NCBI RefSeq assembly: GCF_022539505.1
Contig: NC_061512.1
Coordinates: 255,270,510 to 255,334,509, forward strand
Source of the DNA: Lolium rigidum
Taxonomy: Eukaryota; Streptophyta; Magnoliopsida; Poales; Poaceae
Length of the DNA: 64,000 nt
Reading direction: 5' to 3'
Shown: positions 24,151 through 39,032 of the stretch, piece after piece
Position numbering within the stretch: the stretch's first letter is position 1
Layout of the letters: each line of letters begins with the position of its first letter
Made by a program: the position numbers and the translations under genes
The notes under the pieces: generated by a model
Database searches by the model: none
The model's input: the letters and a program-made list of their open reading frames with translations, nothing else
What the model was told of the DNA's origin: nothing

Positions 24151-25826
24151 CTCAGGCGTGCTCTCTTTGCAGCCCCGGTCTCTCACCAGGATGCTCTTCA
24201 GGAACCGGAGTGGCGTGTTGCGATGTCAGAAGAATTTTCTGCTCTCTCTCAGACACAAGCATGGACGGTTGTTCCTCGTCCTCCTGGCACAAATGTCGTT
24301 GGTAGTAAGTGGGTTTTCAAGACCAAGCATCATCCGGATGGCTCTATTGAGAAGCATAAGGCTCGTATCGTTACTCGCGGGTTTACTCAGCAACATGGCA
24401 TTGATTATGGCGACACATTTAACCCAGTTGTGAAGCCTGCAACTATTCGCGTGGTTCTGTCACTTGCGGTCTCTCGAGAATGGACTCTTCGTCAGGTTGA
24501 TGTGAGTAATGCATTTCTTCACGGTTTCTTGTCAGAGGATGTCTATATATGGAGCAGCCTCCTGGTTTTGAGGATGGTAGGTATCCTACACATGTCTGCA
24601 AGTTGCAGCGTGCTATCTACGATCTTAAGCAGTCTCCTCGAGCTTGGTATGCTCGCTTGAGTGCTGAGTTGCTTCAGCTTGGTTTTGTTCCTTCCAAGGC
24701 TGATACGTCCCTGTTCATCTTCAATCAGGCTGGTGTCTAAGTGTTCATGTTGGTCTATGTGGACGACATAGTTATTGTTATTGCTGGCTCTAGTTCTGTG
24801 GCAGCTGAGGGTTTAGTTCGATCTCTCTCGAACACTTATCCTATCAAGGATTTGGGCACTCTGGAATATTTTCTCGTCGTACAATTCAGGGGGCATGAAA
24901 CTTATGCACCGAAAATATGCGCTTGATTTGTTACATCGGGTAAACATGGAGAATTGTAACCCCACTTCCACTCCTATGGTCCCCACCGAGCGGCTTGCTC
25001 GAGATACATGTGCCCTTCTCAGAACGGAAGATTCTTTCTGGTATTGCAGTGTTGTTGGTAGCCTGCAATATTTGACCCTCACTCGTCCGGATATTTCCTT
25101 TGCGGTGAATAAGGTGTGCTAATTTCTCACTCAACCAACTAAAGTTTATTGGGAGGCTGTCAAACGTATTCTGTGTTATGTGAAAGGAACATTGAATACT
25201 AGTCTGCGTATTCGCAAGTCACCGCAACAGTATATTAGTATATTCACCGATGCAGATTGGGCTGGATGCGTTGATGATAGACGCTCTACCATGGTTTTCC
25301 AGGTTTTTTTTTGGATCCGAATATTATTTCATGGAATTCGAAGAAGCAGCCCACGGTTTTAAGTCCAGCATCGAGGCAGAATACAACGCACTCGCAGACG
25401 GAGCAGCTGAAGCTATGTGGGTCAGTTCTTTGCTTACAGAACTTGGTGTTTCAAAATAGCAAAGTTCAGTTTTATGGTGCGATAATCTAGGGAAAACATA
25501 CCTCACGGCAAATCCAGTTTTTCACGCTCGAACTAAGCACATTGAGATTGCTTTTCATTTTATGCGGGAGCAAGTTGCTGATGGTGCTTTGGAGGTGAGA
25601 TTTATTCTTCTAGCGATCAGTTGGCTGATGTCTTCACCAAGGCAGCTACACGACAGATTGTTAGACCGGTTTAGAACCAATCTAATAGTGGTTTAGATTG
25701 AGAGGGAGTGTAAAGAATCCGTCACCGTGTTGTATACGTGTTGTATTGTCTAACGTATACATACCTGTATGTGCCAAGTATATAATAGAAGAGGTGCCAC
25801 GAAAACCCTAATCGCTGTTTTAACTT
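24151..25826 (+). mobile_element. 5'-truncated Ty1-Copia retrotransposon (RT, RNase H, 3' LTR)
   Basis: Reverse transcriptase is recognisable from [13 protein letters not shown] and [12 protein letters not shown] through [23 protein letters not shown], the [13 protein letters not shown] block and the catalytic YVDDIV (about 24757). RNase H follows with DADWAGCVDDR and SIEAEYNALADGAAEA. The C-terminal ADVFTKA is in frame pieces near 25625. The coding region is broken by stops (for example after the Gly-Val at about 24737) and frameshifts, so it is dead. A purine-rich tract (25696-25708) is followed by a short 3' LTR beginning TGTAAAGAATCC at 25709. Gag, protease, integrase and the 5' LTR are absent. 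Confidence 0.9.
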
Positions 25827-26015
25827 GCTGAACGATGAGGCATCCCATACTCCTGGTACTGGGCAACATTATGTTACGTATATCACCACTACATGTAGGT
25901 AAACAATTTGAGCAGGCCCGCTCCAAAATAAGTAAGCAACGTCTGAGTAGTACCGTGCAGGTTATTATGTATATACACAGAAATCATGTGAAAATGTACA
26001 AATGTATCCTGATTT

Positions 26016-26257
26016 TTTTTTTGGGTGTGCATATGTCTCAGTCGACTGAGATTTTGTTAAGTCTCAGTCACCTCAGAAAAGTGTAACTGCAGTTCAAAAA
26101 AATGTGCAACTCGGATCAGTTGCACTTTTCTAGTAGAAAAGTGCAATTGCACTTTTTTAACAGAAAAGTGCAACTCAAGTGCATTTTTGTGGGTGACTGA
26201 GATTTAAGAAATTCTCAGTTGACTAAGACATAGCAAAACCGTTTTTTTTTTGCGGGT
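26016..26257. mobile_element. Inverted-repeat insertion with 16-bp direct flanks
   Basis: 242 bp bounded by perfect direct repeats aaatgtatcctgattt (26000-26015 and 26258-26273). It contains 39-bp inverted arms (26033-26071 and 26193-26231, starting atgtct...). The middle is full of gaaaagtgcaact-like motifs in both orientations. Oligo-T runs sit next to both flanks. The right flank ends 2 bp from the DUF247 stop codon. Class uncertain, see findings. Confidence 0.7.
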
Positions 26258-26275
26258 AAATGTATCCTGATTTGG

Positions 26276-27686
26276 TCAGGAGCAACCGTGTCGATAACGG
26301 CAGATGGTGTAACCGGCCGACAAAACCGAAACGCCGAGCAACATCGCCGCCACGAGGAGGTTGATGATGGAGCACGGTGACCGGAGGTGGTCGCGTTTGA
26401 ACAAGCCGACGTAACGGTTCCAGCGGGAATCGCAGTATTCGTTGGTGTCCTTGAACAGCCGAGCGAAGCGGTGCGTCTTGGGGTCGAAGAGCGCGCAGTC
26501 GCCGAGCCGGTTGAAGAACGCCGCCGCGTCGTCGTCGCTGGATAGCATGTTGTCGAGGATGCCGTAGCGCCGGAGCAGAGCGACATCGGCGGCCGTGCTC
26601 ACCAGCGCGTTCATCAGCACGACGTATCCTGTGACGACGCCCTCCTTCCAGTCCTTGGTCTGCTCCAGCGCAAACACGTTCGCCATAAGGATCCTCGTGC
26701 CGGCGTTGATGGCCTGGCGCGGAATGACTATGGTGCCGTCCTGGAACGTCACGTCGAACTGGCCCGCCGGCGAGGCATTCTCCCTGAACGTGACGCCGAG
26801 CTCCATCAGCGCGGTTGCACAAGGGATCGCCAGCGGCGCCGTGGTGGCCGTCCCGATCATCCGGGCGCGTATGGACGAGCAGATGCGGGACAGCTTCGCG
26901 GTCATCTGCCTCGTTAACCGTGGGCTCCAGCCAAGCTTCGGCCGCTCCGGGGCCATGACCATCCTCTGGTGCTGGAGATGGAGGAGGTGGTAGACAACGG
27001 TGAACTGGTCCGGAGCCGGATCCTGGCCTGGAGGATCGTGCAGGGAGAAGAACTTGAAGATGAGACGAAGAAGCCGCCGATCGACCGCAGCGTCGACGGT
27101 TGTTCCCATGGAAAGGCTGAACAGCTTGGCGAGGACGAAGAATGGCAGCTGGTTTTCCACGAGAAGCAGGTCGTAGTAGACGTAAATCCACACCCACTGC
27201 ATGTACGCGTCGAGCACCGCTGCGTCATACTTGAGCATGAACTCGAGGATGAAGCAGCCGTCGAGCACCAGCATCTGCACGAAATCGTCGCTCCCGAGCT
27301 GATCCAGGGGCTCGCCGTAGCAGCGCCGCGCACGCGCCTCCACCTTGCGAACCTCCCGGATGTAGACGGCGAGCCGCGCGAGGCGGCGGCCTTCAGCGCC
27401 GTCGCGGTGGGTGGTCCCCCCGGAGCAAGAAGTCGCGGAGGAAGCGCCACTTGTGGACCTGCATGGCGCGGGTGCTGGCTCTGGAGGAATGGTAAGGGCC
27501 GATGGAGACGAGGCGCGGCTCGTAGAGGCCCTTGTTGCTCTCGTGGATGTGGGACGGCAGGCGCACAATGGTGAAGGCCTCATCTTCCTTGCCGGCGCCG
27601 CCTGCCGGAAGCAATGGGTTGTTAATCCCTTTCTCCATCCGAGAAAGCAGGACCTCGTCGCTCATGGTCGGCGTCATGGCGTCCAT
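26276..27686 (-). pseudogene. DUF247 plant protein gene, nearly complete with one frameshift
   Basis: DUF247 proteins are plant-specific, usually 400-550 residues with a C-terminal membrane anchor; two grass members act in gametophytic self-incompatibility, most others are unstudied. Here about 468 residues are encoded. N-terminus: MSDEVLLSRMEKGI, FTIVRLPSHI, LYEPRLVSIGPYH and KWRFLRDFLLRG. The frame then shifts at a six-C run (27416-27421) and continues with YIREVRKVEARARRCY, DDFVQMLVLDGCFILEFML, the hallmark LLVENQLPFFVLAKLFSL, FTVVYHLLHL, SSIRARMIG, VTFRENASP, RWNRYVGLFKRDHLRSPC and a final hydrophobic LLVAAMLLGVSVLSAGYTIC. A one-base homopolymer error would restore the frame, so it may be a working gene. 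The start at 27686 (MDAMTPTM) is chosen over upstream ATGs because homology begins there. Confidence 0.88.
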
Positions 27687-28209
27687 GTACGGAGTACTAT
27701 ACATAGCCGGTTTTATAGCGACTTGTGTTGTCTTTCCGTGCATGCATGCGCCAACGTGGCGGCTCTTCGTTTCATGAATGGGACGTAGTAGCTCCCCGCC
27801 ATGGTCATGCTCAACGATGAGGCATCTCATACTACTGGTAATGGCAAGATCCTGCTCCTGCATGGTATTAAAAGTGCAAATAATAATAACCTACTAAAAG
27901 ATAACATTGATAACAGGACTAAGATTCCAATTTTTCTTCAACGTCTTGTATTTTCTAATTAGTGAGCAAGGCGGTAAAATAATGAAAACCAGAATCTTAT
28001 TCGCAAAAAAAAAAAAAATGAAAACCAGAATCTTCAACGCGTTGGCCGAGAAGCGCCAATCCTGGTCGTAGAGATTCGCTGCTGGATACTCCGATCCGTA
28101 CTTTTTTTGTTACAGAAATGGCAGCCAGTGCTCATGTACGTATAGCCGGCATCATACGTGGCACCTACATGTGGGGGTCCAGTTTGCGGGATGGCACCCC
28201 TAGTGTATG
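27687..28209. other. Upstream region of the DUF247 gene
   Basis: 27725-27850 resembles 30060-30200, upstream of the second DUF247 fragment, and aacgatgaggcatc...catact (27818 onward) recurs at 25831. So promoter-side DNA was duplicated with the genes. No further gene seen. Confidence 0.5.
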
Positions 28210-28217
28210 GGTACGAG

Positions 28218-28560
28218 TACATCTGGGCATGGGCAGCCCGGCCCGGACGACCCGGCCCGACCCGGCCCGAAAATCCCGGGCCGGGCCGGGTCGGGCTTGC
28301 ACTTCGGGCCGGGCTCGGGCTTGATTTTTGAGCCCGAACGTCGGGCCGGGCCGGGCTCGGGCTTGTAGTTTTCGCAATTTAGGCAAGATTCGGGCCGGGC
28401 TTCTCGGGCCGGGCCGGGCTTTTGCTCGTTCGGGCCGGGTTCGGGCTTGATTTATAGGCCCGACGGTCGGGCCGGGCCGGGCTCGGGCTTAGCATTTTAC
28501 GTTCGGGCTTTTTCGGGCTTGGCCCGAAGCCCGGCCCGGCCCGAGTTTTGCCCAGGTGTA
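28218..28560. mobile_element. GC-rich hAT-type MITE
   Basis: 8-bp target-site duplication GGTACGAG (28210-28217 and 28561-28568) and 12-bp terminal inverted repeats TACATCTGGGCA / TACACCTGGGCA (one mismatch). The interior is built from many CCGGGC/GGGCCG blocks with spaced cgggctt motifs. 8-bp duplications and short TIRs fit the hAT superfamily. No coding capacity; the frames here are compositional. Confidence 0.85.
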
Positions 28561-28568
28561 GGTACGAG

Positions 28569-29339
28569 TAGAGCAATAATTTTATACCGTACTCGTCACC
28601 TTCAATCTTACCCATTATCCGAACCCATATCCGTTAAAGGGTATAATTTTTTCTCATATCTATCATCCGGCATGATAAATAGATACCCGCAGGTAAAAGC
28701 ATTCGCGCTTACAACAAATCGAATTGATCAAAAAATATGAAATAAGGTGAAGTTATTCTAAATAGGGGACTAATCCTCGCTAACCTACCAGCAATTGTGA
28801 GACCGTAAAGCGTGAAGTTCAACCTAGCAACATAAAGGTGTTATTAGGAGAAAATTAAGTATTTTAAACGCCTACTTAGCAAATTTAGATGAGTAATTCG
28901 GCTTCCGGGTGCATATGATCCCTTTACCATAAAAACATATTTGCAAGTGTTAAAAAAATTTGACAAAAAAATTTACATGTACATCTCCATAATATATATG
29001 TATTCGTCAAGTTTCACGAAAAAATAATATTTTTTGTAGTCTAAGCGAAAAAGAGAAAATTTATCTTGTGACAAACCTTTGTTTCAACACCGAATTTTGT
29101 CTTTTTTACACACGCCACATGACATGTCGGTTTTTCATGAAACGACTTTGTGAGCGCATAGCACATGAAGATGTACGTGCGAAATTTTTGTTTCGATTTT
29201 TTTGACATTTTAAAATATGTCTAACATGTATTTCAAAATAAAGGGAGCATACGCACCCATGTGCCAAAACATCACTCCCAATGAATGAGTTCTATGATCT
29301 CATACCCATACTTGCCATAGCCGATGGCTATGATATTTT
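28569..29339. other. AT-rich stretch without recognised features
   Basis: No gene, RNA or terminal repeats recognised. Confidence 0.4.
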
Positions 29340-29343
29340 CCAT

Positions 29344-29494
29344 TTACGAACCCATGGGCAATATTACTACGCCTTCCCCGTTGAGGTGACCACCCCCCCC
29401 CCCACCCAGCAAGAAGTCATTTAAGAACCCATGGGCAATATTACTACGCCTTCCCCGTTGAGGTGACTACCCCCCCCCCAGCAAGAAGTCATAA
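29344..29494. repeat. Tandem duplication of about 75 bp with C-runs
   Basis: gaacccatgggcaatattac... through cagcaagaagtcat occurs twice in a row, the units differing mainly in the length of a poly-C run (29393-29403 versus 29470-29478). The unit end is inside the DUF247 relic. Confidence 0.85.
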
Positions 29495-29730
29495 GAGGAA
29501 GCGCCACTTGTGGACTTGCATGGAGCGGGTGCTAGCGCTGGAGAAATGGTAAGGGCCGATGGAGACGAGGCGTGGCTCGTACAGGCCCTTCTTGGTCTCG
29601 TGGTGTGGGACGATAGGCGCACAATGGTGAAGGTCTCATGATCATGCTTGCCGCTGCACGCCGGAGGCCAATGGATGTTAATCCCTTCCTTCATGCGAAT
29701 AAGGAGCACCACATCGTCCATGGGCGGCAT
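29480..29730 (-). pseudogene. DUF247 gene relic, N-terminal part
   Basis: Reads MPPMDDVVLLIRMKEGIN and FTIVRLSSH, aligning with MTPTMSDEVLLSRMEKGIN and FTIVRLPSH of the main gene. A frameshift follows: the continuation (LYEPRLVSIGPYH equivalent, then MQVHKW) is in another frame. It stops at the duplicated C-run block. The rest of the gene is absent on this strand. Confidence 0.85.
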
Positions 29731-31089
29731 GATGCATGGCGTAGATCTTCTTATGTAGCTTGAGCGGTTTAGTCGATTCAGTTTTATGGTGGAGTGTGTC
29801 TAGAGAGTTTGTCTTTTTTTTTCTTCTTTTTAATAGAGATTTGCTAGTTAAGTTCGTGCTTAGTTAATTCCTACATCGTTTGATTACATCGTGATTCGTG
29901 CATATAGGTCGTAAGTTGGAGTGATGCAACTAAAAAGTTACCGATATGTTAAATTTTCTTCGTGATTCGTGCTAGTTATCAGTTGCAACATGTGAATTTG
30001 ATAATTATCTGGCAGTGTAGTTGACTAAAGAATAATCACATGTTTTTTACAAGATGGATTAAGGTAGAGAGTTGTCTCTTCAGGATGTGCATGCGCCAAG
30101 GTTGGGACGCAGGTTTTTATTTCCCTTTTTGGGTTCATGAATAGGCATAGTACTTCTCTGCCACAGCCATGCCGATGATAATACATCTTATATACAGTAC
30201 TACGCTATTAGTATTACTAGCTAGCTGTAAAACAAAATACTAGTACTATCTAGCTCGCTAGATCCTGCACGGCTCGCGAAACTTGACGAACGTACGTATA
30301 TTGTGGAGATGTACATGTAAAATTTTTTGTCAAAATTTTTCGACATTTCGAAATATAACTTTTTGATAGAGGGAGCATATGCACCCGGGAGCCGAATTGA
30401 ATTTCCGCATACGTAGTACATAACAAATACCTTTTTTAAACAGTACATTAGTGCAGGTATTTATTTTAAAATGTAACGAAGAACTTTCTGTGCACGTTGT
30501 CCCATTTTTTTCATAAAAACCCGAAGAATGATTATTCGCAGAAGGCTATTGGCCCTTGTTCGCTCGGTGGGTTGCTCTGTAATGAGATGCGTGCTTGCGT
30601 ATGCTATGACAGTACGCGGTGTGTTGTCCAGCCAGACACTAACCCCACGTCGAGGCTATGAGTCAGATAGCCAGACACCAACCCCCTGTGGAACACCGAT
30701 AACCTATATCTTCCACATGATACGAACAGTTCCGAGTGCTGAATATACTGATACTAACTTTAAGATGTTCCTATATATACGGCAGGAAAAGGAGAATTGG
30801 TGTCTATCTTTGTTTTCCAAGGGAAAAAAGAAAGGTTTGACAATGCACATTAGTACTCGACAAGTGATCTACATAATAGCTTGACGAGGTCTCGTTGGTT
30901 TTTTTTATTAGATTGACCAGGGTTTCAGGACTAGGGAGTGGACTATACGGAACAAACACTGCTTCAACACTCATCACGGCTGCCGGGTCCATCCCAGTGC
31001 AGCATACAGCTTTGATTTCGATATTCCAACCACTTTGATTTGTTCAGAGGCTTCTTGATCTCGTCTTCAGGTTTTTTCAGCCGGTGGGT
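29731..31089. other. Unassigned stretch between DUF247 relics
   Basis: Apart from the duplicated upstream segment around 30060-30200, I see no gene. Confidence 0.4.
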
Positions 31090-31570
31090 GCGGTCTACCA
31101 CCACCTGCTCCATCTCCATTACCAGAGGATTGAGCGGCGCAAACTCATCCGGCATCTCTCCGGGCATCACCTCGTCCGCCTGGTCATCAAAGGTGGTACC
31201 ACTACCCTCTTGGCGAACGCTTGAGGAGGCCCAGGACTGCAATGAGTGCACCGTCCCGGACTAGCTTCTGCTGATGAAGCACACGAACGTGGACGTTGCC
31301 GTGCTCCGGCGCCGCGGTGTCCTCAACAACCTGCTCTCAAACGACGACGAGGCGGCGACCTTCTTCAGCCAGCTCGGCGGCATCGCGCTCTTCAGGGACA
31401 CCAACGAGTACTGCAACTGCCGGTGGAACCGGTACATGGCAGTGTTCAAGCGCGACCACCTCCGGACCCCATGCTCCATCATCAAACTCATCGTTGCGTC
31501 TATTCTGCTATGTGCGTCCGTCATGTCCGTCTGCTACATCATTTGCCGTTATCACCATGCTTGCTCCTGA
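31090..31570 (+). pseudogene. DUF247 gene relic, C-terminal part
   Basis: AVYHHLLHLHYQRI aligns with VVYHLLHLQHQRM, then a large internal deletion leads to LVIKGGTTTLLANA. After a frameshift and a stop come VAVLRRRGVLNNLLSNDDEA, FFSQLGGIALF, DTNEYCNCRWNRYMAVFKRD, LRTPCSIIKL and the hydrophobic C-terminus IVASILLCASVMSVCYIIC. About 12 codons between ALF and DTNEY are also missing. Opposite in orientation to the main DUF247 gene. Non-functional. Confidence 0.88.
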
Positions 31571-32507
31571 TCAAAGCTGGTGTTTCCACACGGTACAAAT
31601 AAGGGTTCTTCTATTCCCTGGCAGCCTGGGGTTATTTTCTAGCACTACCTCTGTTCTTGTTTAATCGACGTGGAGTAAAGCTAGCTAGTAGAGCTTGTAT
31701 GCATGTCTAGCGTTGATTAAACACGAACGGAGGAAGTACATGGTTAAAACTAGATCTGGAGACCCAAATCAGATACTCCAGAATGCTGCTGTTGTGAACC
31801 GGACTTTTAATTTGGTCATTTCTGTAGTTTTGGATTTTTTTTTAAAAAAAATATCTACCTGCCTTCAAAATGCTACTACATTTTGGGCTTTGTGTGTTAG
31901 ATTGTGAAGAGTGATATCTTTCTAAGTGACCCATAGTGTTAAGAAGAAGCACAAGTAACCTACTCAAGTAAACTACTCGCTCTGTACCGAACTACTTGGC
32001 ACATATTTCACGCGTTTTAGACTATTAGCATATAGATAGATACATGCGAATCTATACAAATCTATAGCATCTAATTGTGGAAAGAGGGATTATTTCAGAT
32101 TGGATTGAGTTGACTCTGTAAGTTCCTTTACATTTTGAACTCTCGGTTCCTCTTATGTATAGTCATGTAAATAACTCTCTTTACTCTCTTTAGAATAAAA
32201 AAAATATACTTAGGGGATTGCCCTAGAGGAAAAAAACATGTCAATTTGTACTTTATAATGGGCAATAATGTTCTGTTTGAATCTGCACTATGAAGATAAT
32301 GACATGCTCTCAGGCAAAATTAGCCATGCTCGTATGTGCCATACTTAATTACTCAGCTACCGCTCCTTGCTGAGAAGAAAAACAAATTGTCTAAATAGAG
32401 AAAACAAGGTAGATGCATAGAACATGATATTTACGTGATATTTATGCGTATAATCAGCAACATCAATGGTACAACCCAGTGATTTCGTAAGTTTGGGATA
32501 AGCTCAA
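31571..32507. other. Unassigned AT-rich stretch
   Basis: No gene or repeat boundary recognised. Confidence 0.4.
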
Positions 32508-33260
32508 CAACAGATCAGCTTCACAGTGTACAAGTAGGAAGACAGATTTCATAAGATGTCCATAAGCATGAAAGACATTAATCAGAAAACCCAGTACTAC
32601 GCAAATAAGAAATTACAAGTTCAGAACTGAAACCAACAACAATGAGCAGAAAACAGTATATTCATGACATTACCAATCAATACAAGTCAGGCTTCTTATT
32701 AATATACAGCTTAAGACACATCTTGAATTGCGAGGGTTGATTACGCTTATGCAGCAAGTAGATTAGTGACACAGTGTACTAAGCCAGCACAATTACGTCA
32801 AATGTATTGTCTAATAGGTTTAGGTTTAGTGTTACAAAATCTCAATCAGACAGGCGCAGAAGAAAATATCAGCTAAAACTTAGCAACAGATCAGCAATAA
32901 CAGTGTACAAATAAGAAGTCAGATTTCATGAGATGCCAATAAAACTGGTAAGACATTAATCAAAAAAGCCTTTACCAGGACTACAAAGGCAAGCAATTAC
33001 AAGTTCAAAGCTGAAGCCTACAACAGGGAATATCAAACATTAAGTTCATGACATCCACTATCAATAAAAGAAGCCAGGTTTCTGATTAATACAGCTTAAG
33101 ACGCATCTTGAACTATCAGGGCTGATTACACTTATGACATACAGCAAGTATATTAGCAACATAGTGTACAACACCAGCACGTTTTCAAGTCAAATGTAAT
33201 GTCGAATAGATTTAGTGTTACAAAATCTCAAACAGTCAGGCACAGCAGACAACATTAGCT
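32508..33260. repeat. Tandem duplication, two units of about 376 bp, 3' of MED4 copy 2
   Basis: Unit 1 (about 32508-32883) and unit 2 (about 32884-33260) share a colinear series: cagatcag, cagtgtacaa, cagatttcat, agacattaatca, attacaagttc, ttcatgaca, cagcttaagac, tagtgttacaaaatctcaa. They are well diverged, with small indels. The region may contain the 3' UTR or terminator side of MED4. Confidence 0.85.
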
Positions 33261-33345
33261 AAAGCTTACAACATGCAATTCTCGCTATTGCATAAACTGG
33301 ATACACATGGAAACACAGGAACGAGATGGACAACTTACAAAAGCA

Positions 33346-34593
33346 TCAATCCTCATCATCTTCGTCTGAGCTCCCGACATCGCTACTGTACTCATCGCTG
33401 CTAGAACTGTTTGCAATGTCAAGGCTGACAGCTGCCACCTGTATTGGCTGGTCCCTTGGCAGCATTGGCCAAACAGGCATCGGCACACCGAGTCGTGGTT
33501 CATCAGGCTTGACACCAGGCAAAATCCCACCTGGCAGTAGCTCGATCGGGTCCCCAGGCTTCCATCCAGGCGGCGGCAATGGAATGTCAGGTAGCAGATC
33601 TTTAGGCAACCCTTTCGACCACCCGGCTGGCACAGTAATTGGGAGCATAGATGGCCGAGGCTCGTCCGGTGGTGGCACGAACAGCGGTGCAGACTCCGTC
33701 TCGGCTGTGCCCCCCTCCTTCGATTCAAGAAGCTTCTTGGGCACCCCAACATCCAAATCAGCAAACTGATACAGCTGCGACATCCGCATCTCGTTATCCT
33801 GCGGCGCAGGCGGCAGCGCACCACGCAGAGGCAGCCCGGCACCATGCTCCGGCGGAGCAAAGGTCGTGTAGCTTATGCGATGCGCATAGGTCAGGATGTC
33901 ATCCAGCTTGAGCTTGGAGTGGAGGGACGCACCGAAATCACCGTTTGACGCTGGCTCAGGCTCGTCGACCGCGGCTGCACCGCGTGGGCGCTTGGCATCC
34001 CGGCGGTAGTCGTCGTAGTCGTCGACGAGGCGGTCGAGCACGTGGTGGGCCTCGCGCAGCTTCTTGGCGAAGGCGAGGAGCGCCGCGTCCTTGGCGCGCG
34101 CCTCCCGGGCGAGGCGGGTGCGCGCGTCCTGCAGGTCGAGGGTCTCCTTCAGCTCGGCGACGGTCTCGAAGAGCTGCGTCTGGAGCGAGGTCAGCATGGA
34201 CATGGCCTCCTTGGTGGTGGAGACCGGGGCCGGGAGCGGCGGAGGCGCCGCTGAAGCCGACGACGGCGCGAGGAAGTTGGGGAGCGATCCCCGGTACGCC
34301 GAGATCCAGGCGGCGCGGTTGGGCGAGAGCTCGAAGAGGTTGGAGGCGAGGGAGGACATGAGGTGGAGCAGCGACTGCGCGCGCGGGAGCGGCGGCAGGA
34401 GCGGCAGCAGTGACGCCGAGGTGGTTAGGGTTGGCGCCGCGGCTCCGGATGCGACTGCGGCAGCGCTCGAGGACGACGGGTTCGCTTGCGGCGGCGAGGA
34501 GGTGGGGTTCGCCGGGGACTGGTTGGGCGGGAGCGACGGCGACGAGACCGTCATCCCCAGCCTCGCCGGCGACGGCATGTGCGACTGCATCAT
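33346..34593 (-). CDS. MED4: Mediator complex subunit 4 (MED4), copy 2
   Basis: Intact, intronless 415-residue frame. Same architecture as copy 1: Ser/Pro/Ala-rich N-terminus, AWISAYRGSLPNFL, coiled coil with ELKETLDLQDARTRLAREAR and KKLREAHHVLDRLVDDY, LDDILTYAHRISYTTFAPPEH, LYQFADLDVGVPKKLLE, and an acidic DEDDED tail. It differs from copy 1 by small insertions in the Ala/Pro linker (about 110-125) and near residue 210, and by a shorter Gln/Met segment near the C-terminus. It faces the MSI gene across 287 bp. As the copy whose whole neighbourhood is intact, it is the better candidate for the ancestral locus. Confidence 0.95.
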   Translation of the reverse strand: MMQSHMPSPARLGMTVSSPSLPPNQSPANPTSSPPQANPSSSSAAAVASGAAAPTLTTSASLLPLLPPLPRAQSLLHLMSSLASNLFELSPNRAAWISAYRGSLPNFLAPSSASAAPPPLPAPVSTTKEAMSMLTSLQTQLFETVAELKETLDLQDARTRLAREARAKDAALLAFAKKLREAHHVLDRLVDDYDDYRRDAKRPRGAAAVDEPEPASNGDFGASLHSKLKLDDILTYAHRISYTTFAPPEHGAGLPLRGALPPAPQDNEMRMSQLYQFADLDVGVPKKLLESKEGGTAETESAPLFVPPPDEPRPSMLPITVPAGWSKGLPKDLLPDIPLPPPGWKPGDPIELLPGGILPGVKPDEPRLGVPMPVWPMLPRDQPIQVAAVSLDIANSSSSDEYSSDVGSSDEDDED

Positions 34594-34880
34594 CCCGGCG
34601 GCGGATTGGGGAATCGCGGCGAGTAGCTCGTTTTTTTTTTCAGAGAGAGGAGTGAGGCGAGTAGCTGGTGGACTAGCCGAACTATTAGACGTGTGCCCTC
34701 TTCATGGGCTCATGGGCCTGTTGTTTATATGGGCTGGGCTTTCTACGAAGCGTAGGGGCCTACAGGCCCATAAAATCCGCCTTAAAGTCTGACCTCGCAG
34801 CTCCCTGTGTTCCTCACCGATCATTTTGGCGGGAGAGCAGCAGTTGGGCGCCTCCAATTCCCGCGCAGAGTAAATCAGCC
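34594..34880. promoter_or_regulatory. Bidirectional promoter between MED4 and the MSI gene
   Basis: 287 bp separate two divergent start codons. Several TGGGCY boxes cluster at about 34705-34740, with a reverse ggcccat at about 34765; such site II elements mark promoters of growth-related plant genes (established for TCP-bound promoters). A ttatat and a cataaaat could serve as TATA-like boxes. Promoter assignment is inferred. Confidence 0.65.

Positions 34881-39032
<4,152 letters not shown>

Noticed and set aside
26223..27197. Long minus-strand frame overlapping the DUF247 gene
   Set aside because: It is the wrong frame of the DUF247 coding sequence; the homologous protein lies in the neighbouring frame.
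26276..27686. Assignment of the DUF247 gene to the S or Z self-incompatibility locus
   Set aside because: DUF247 genes are numerous in grasses and no other diagnostic gene of these loci is recognised here.
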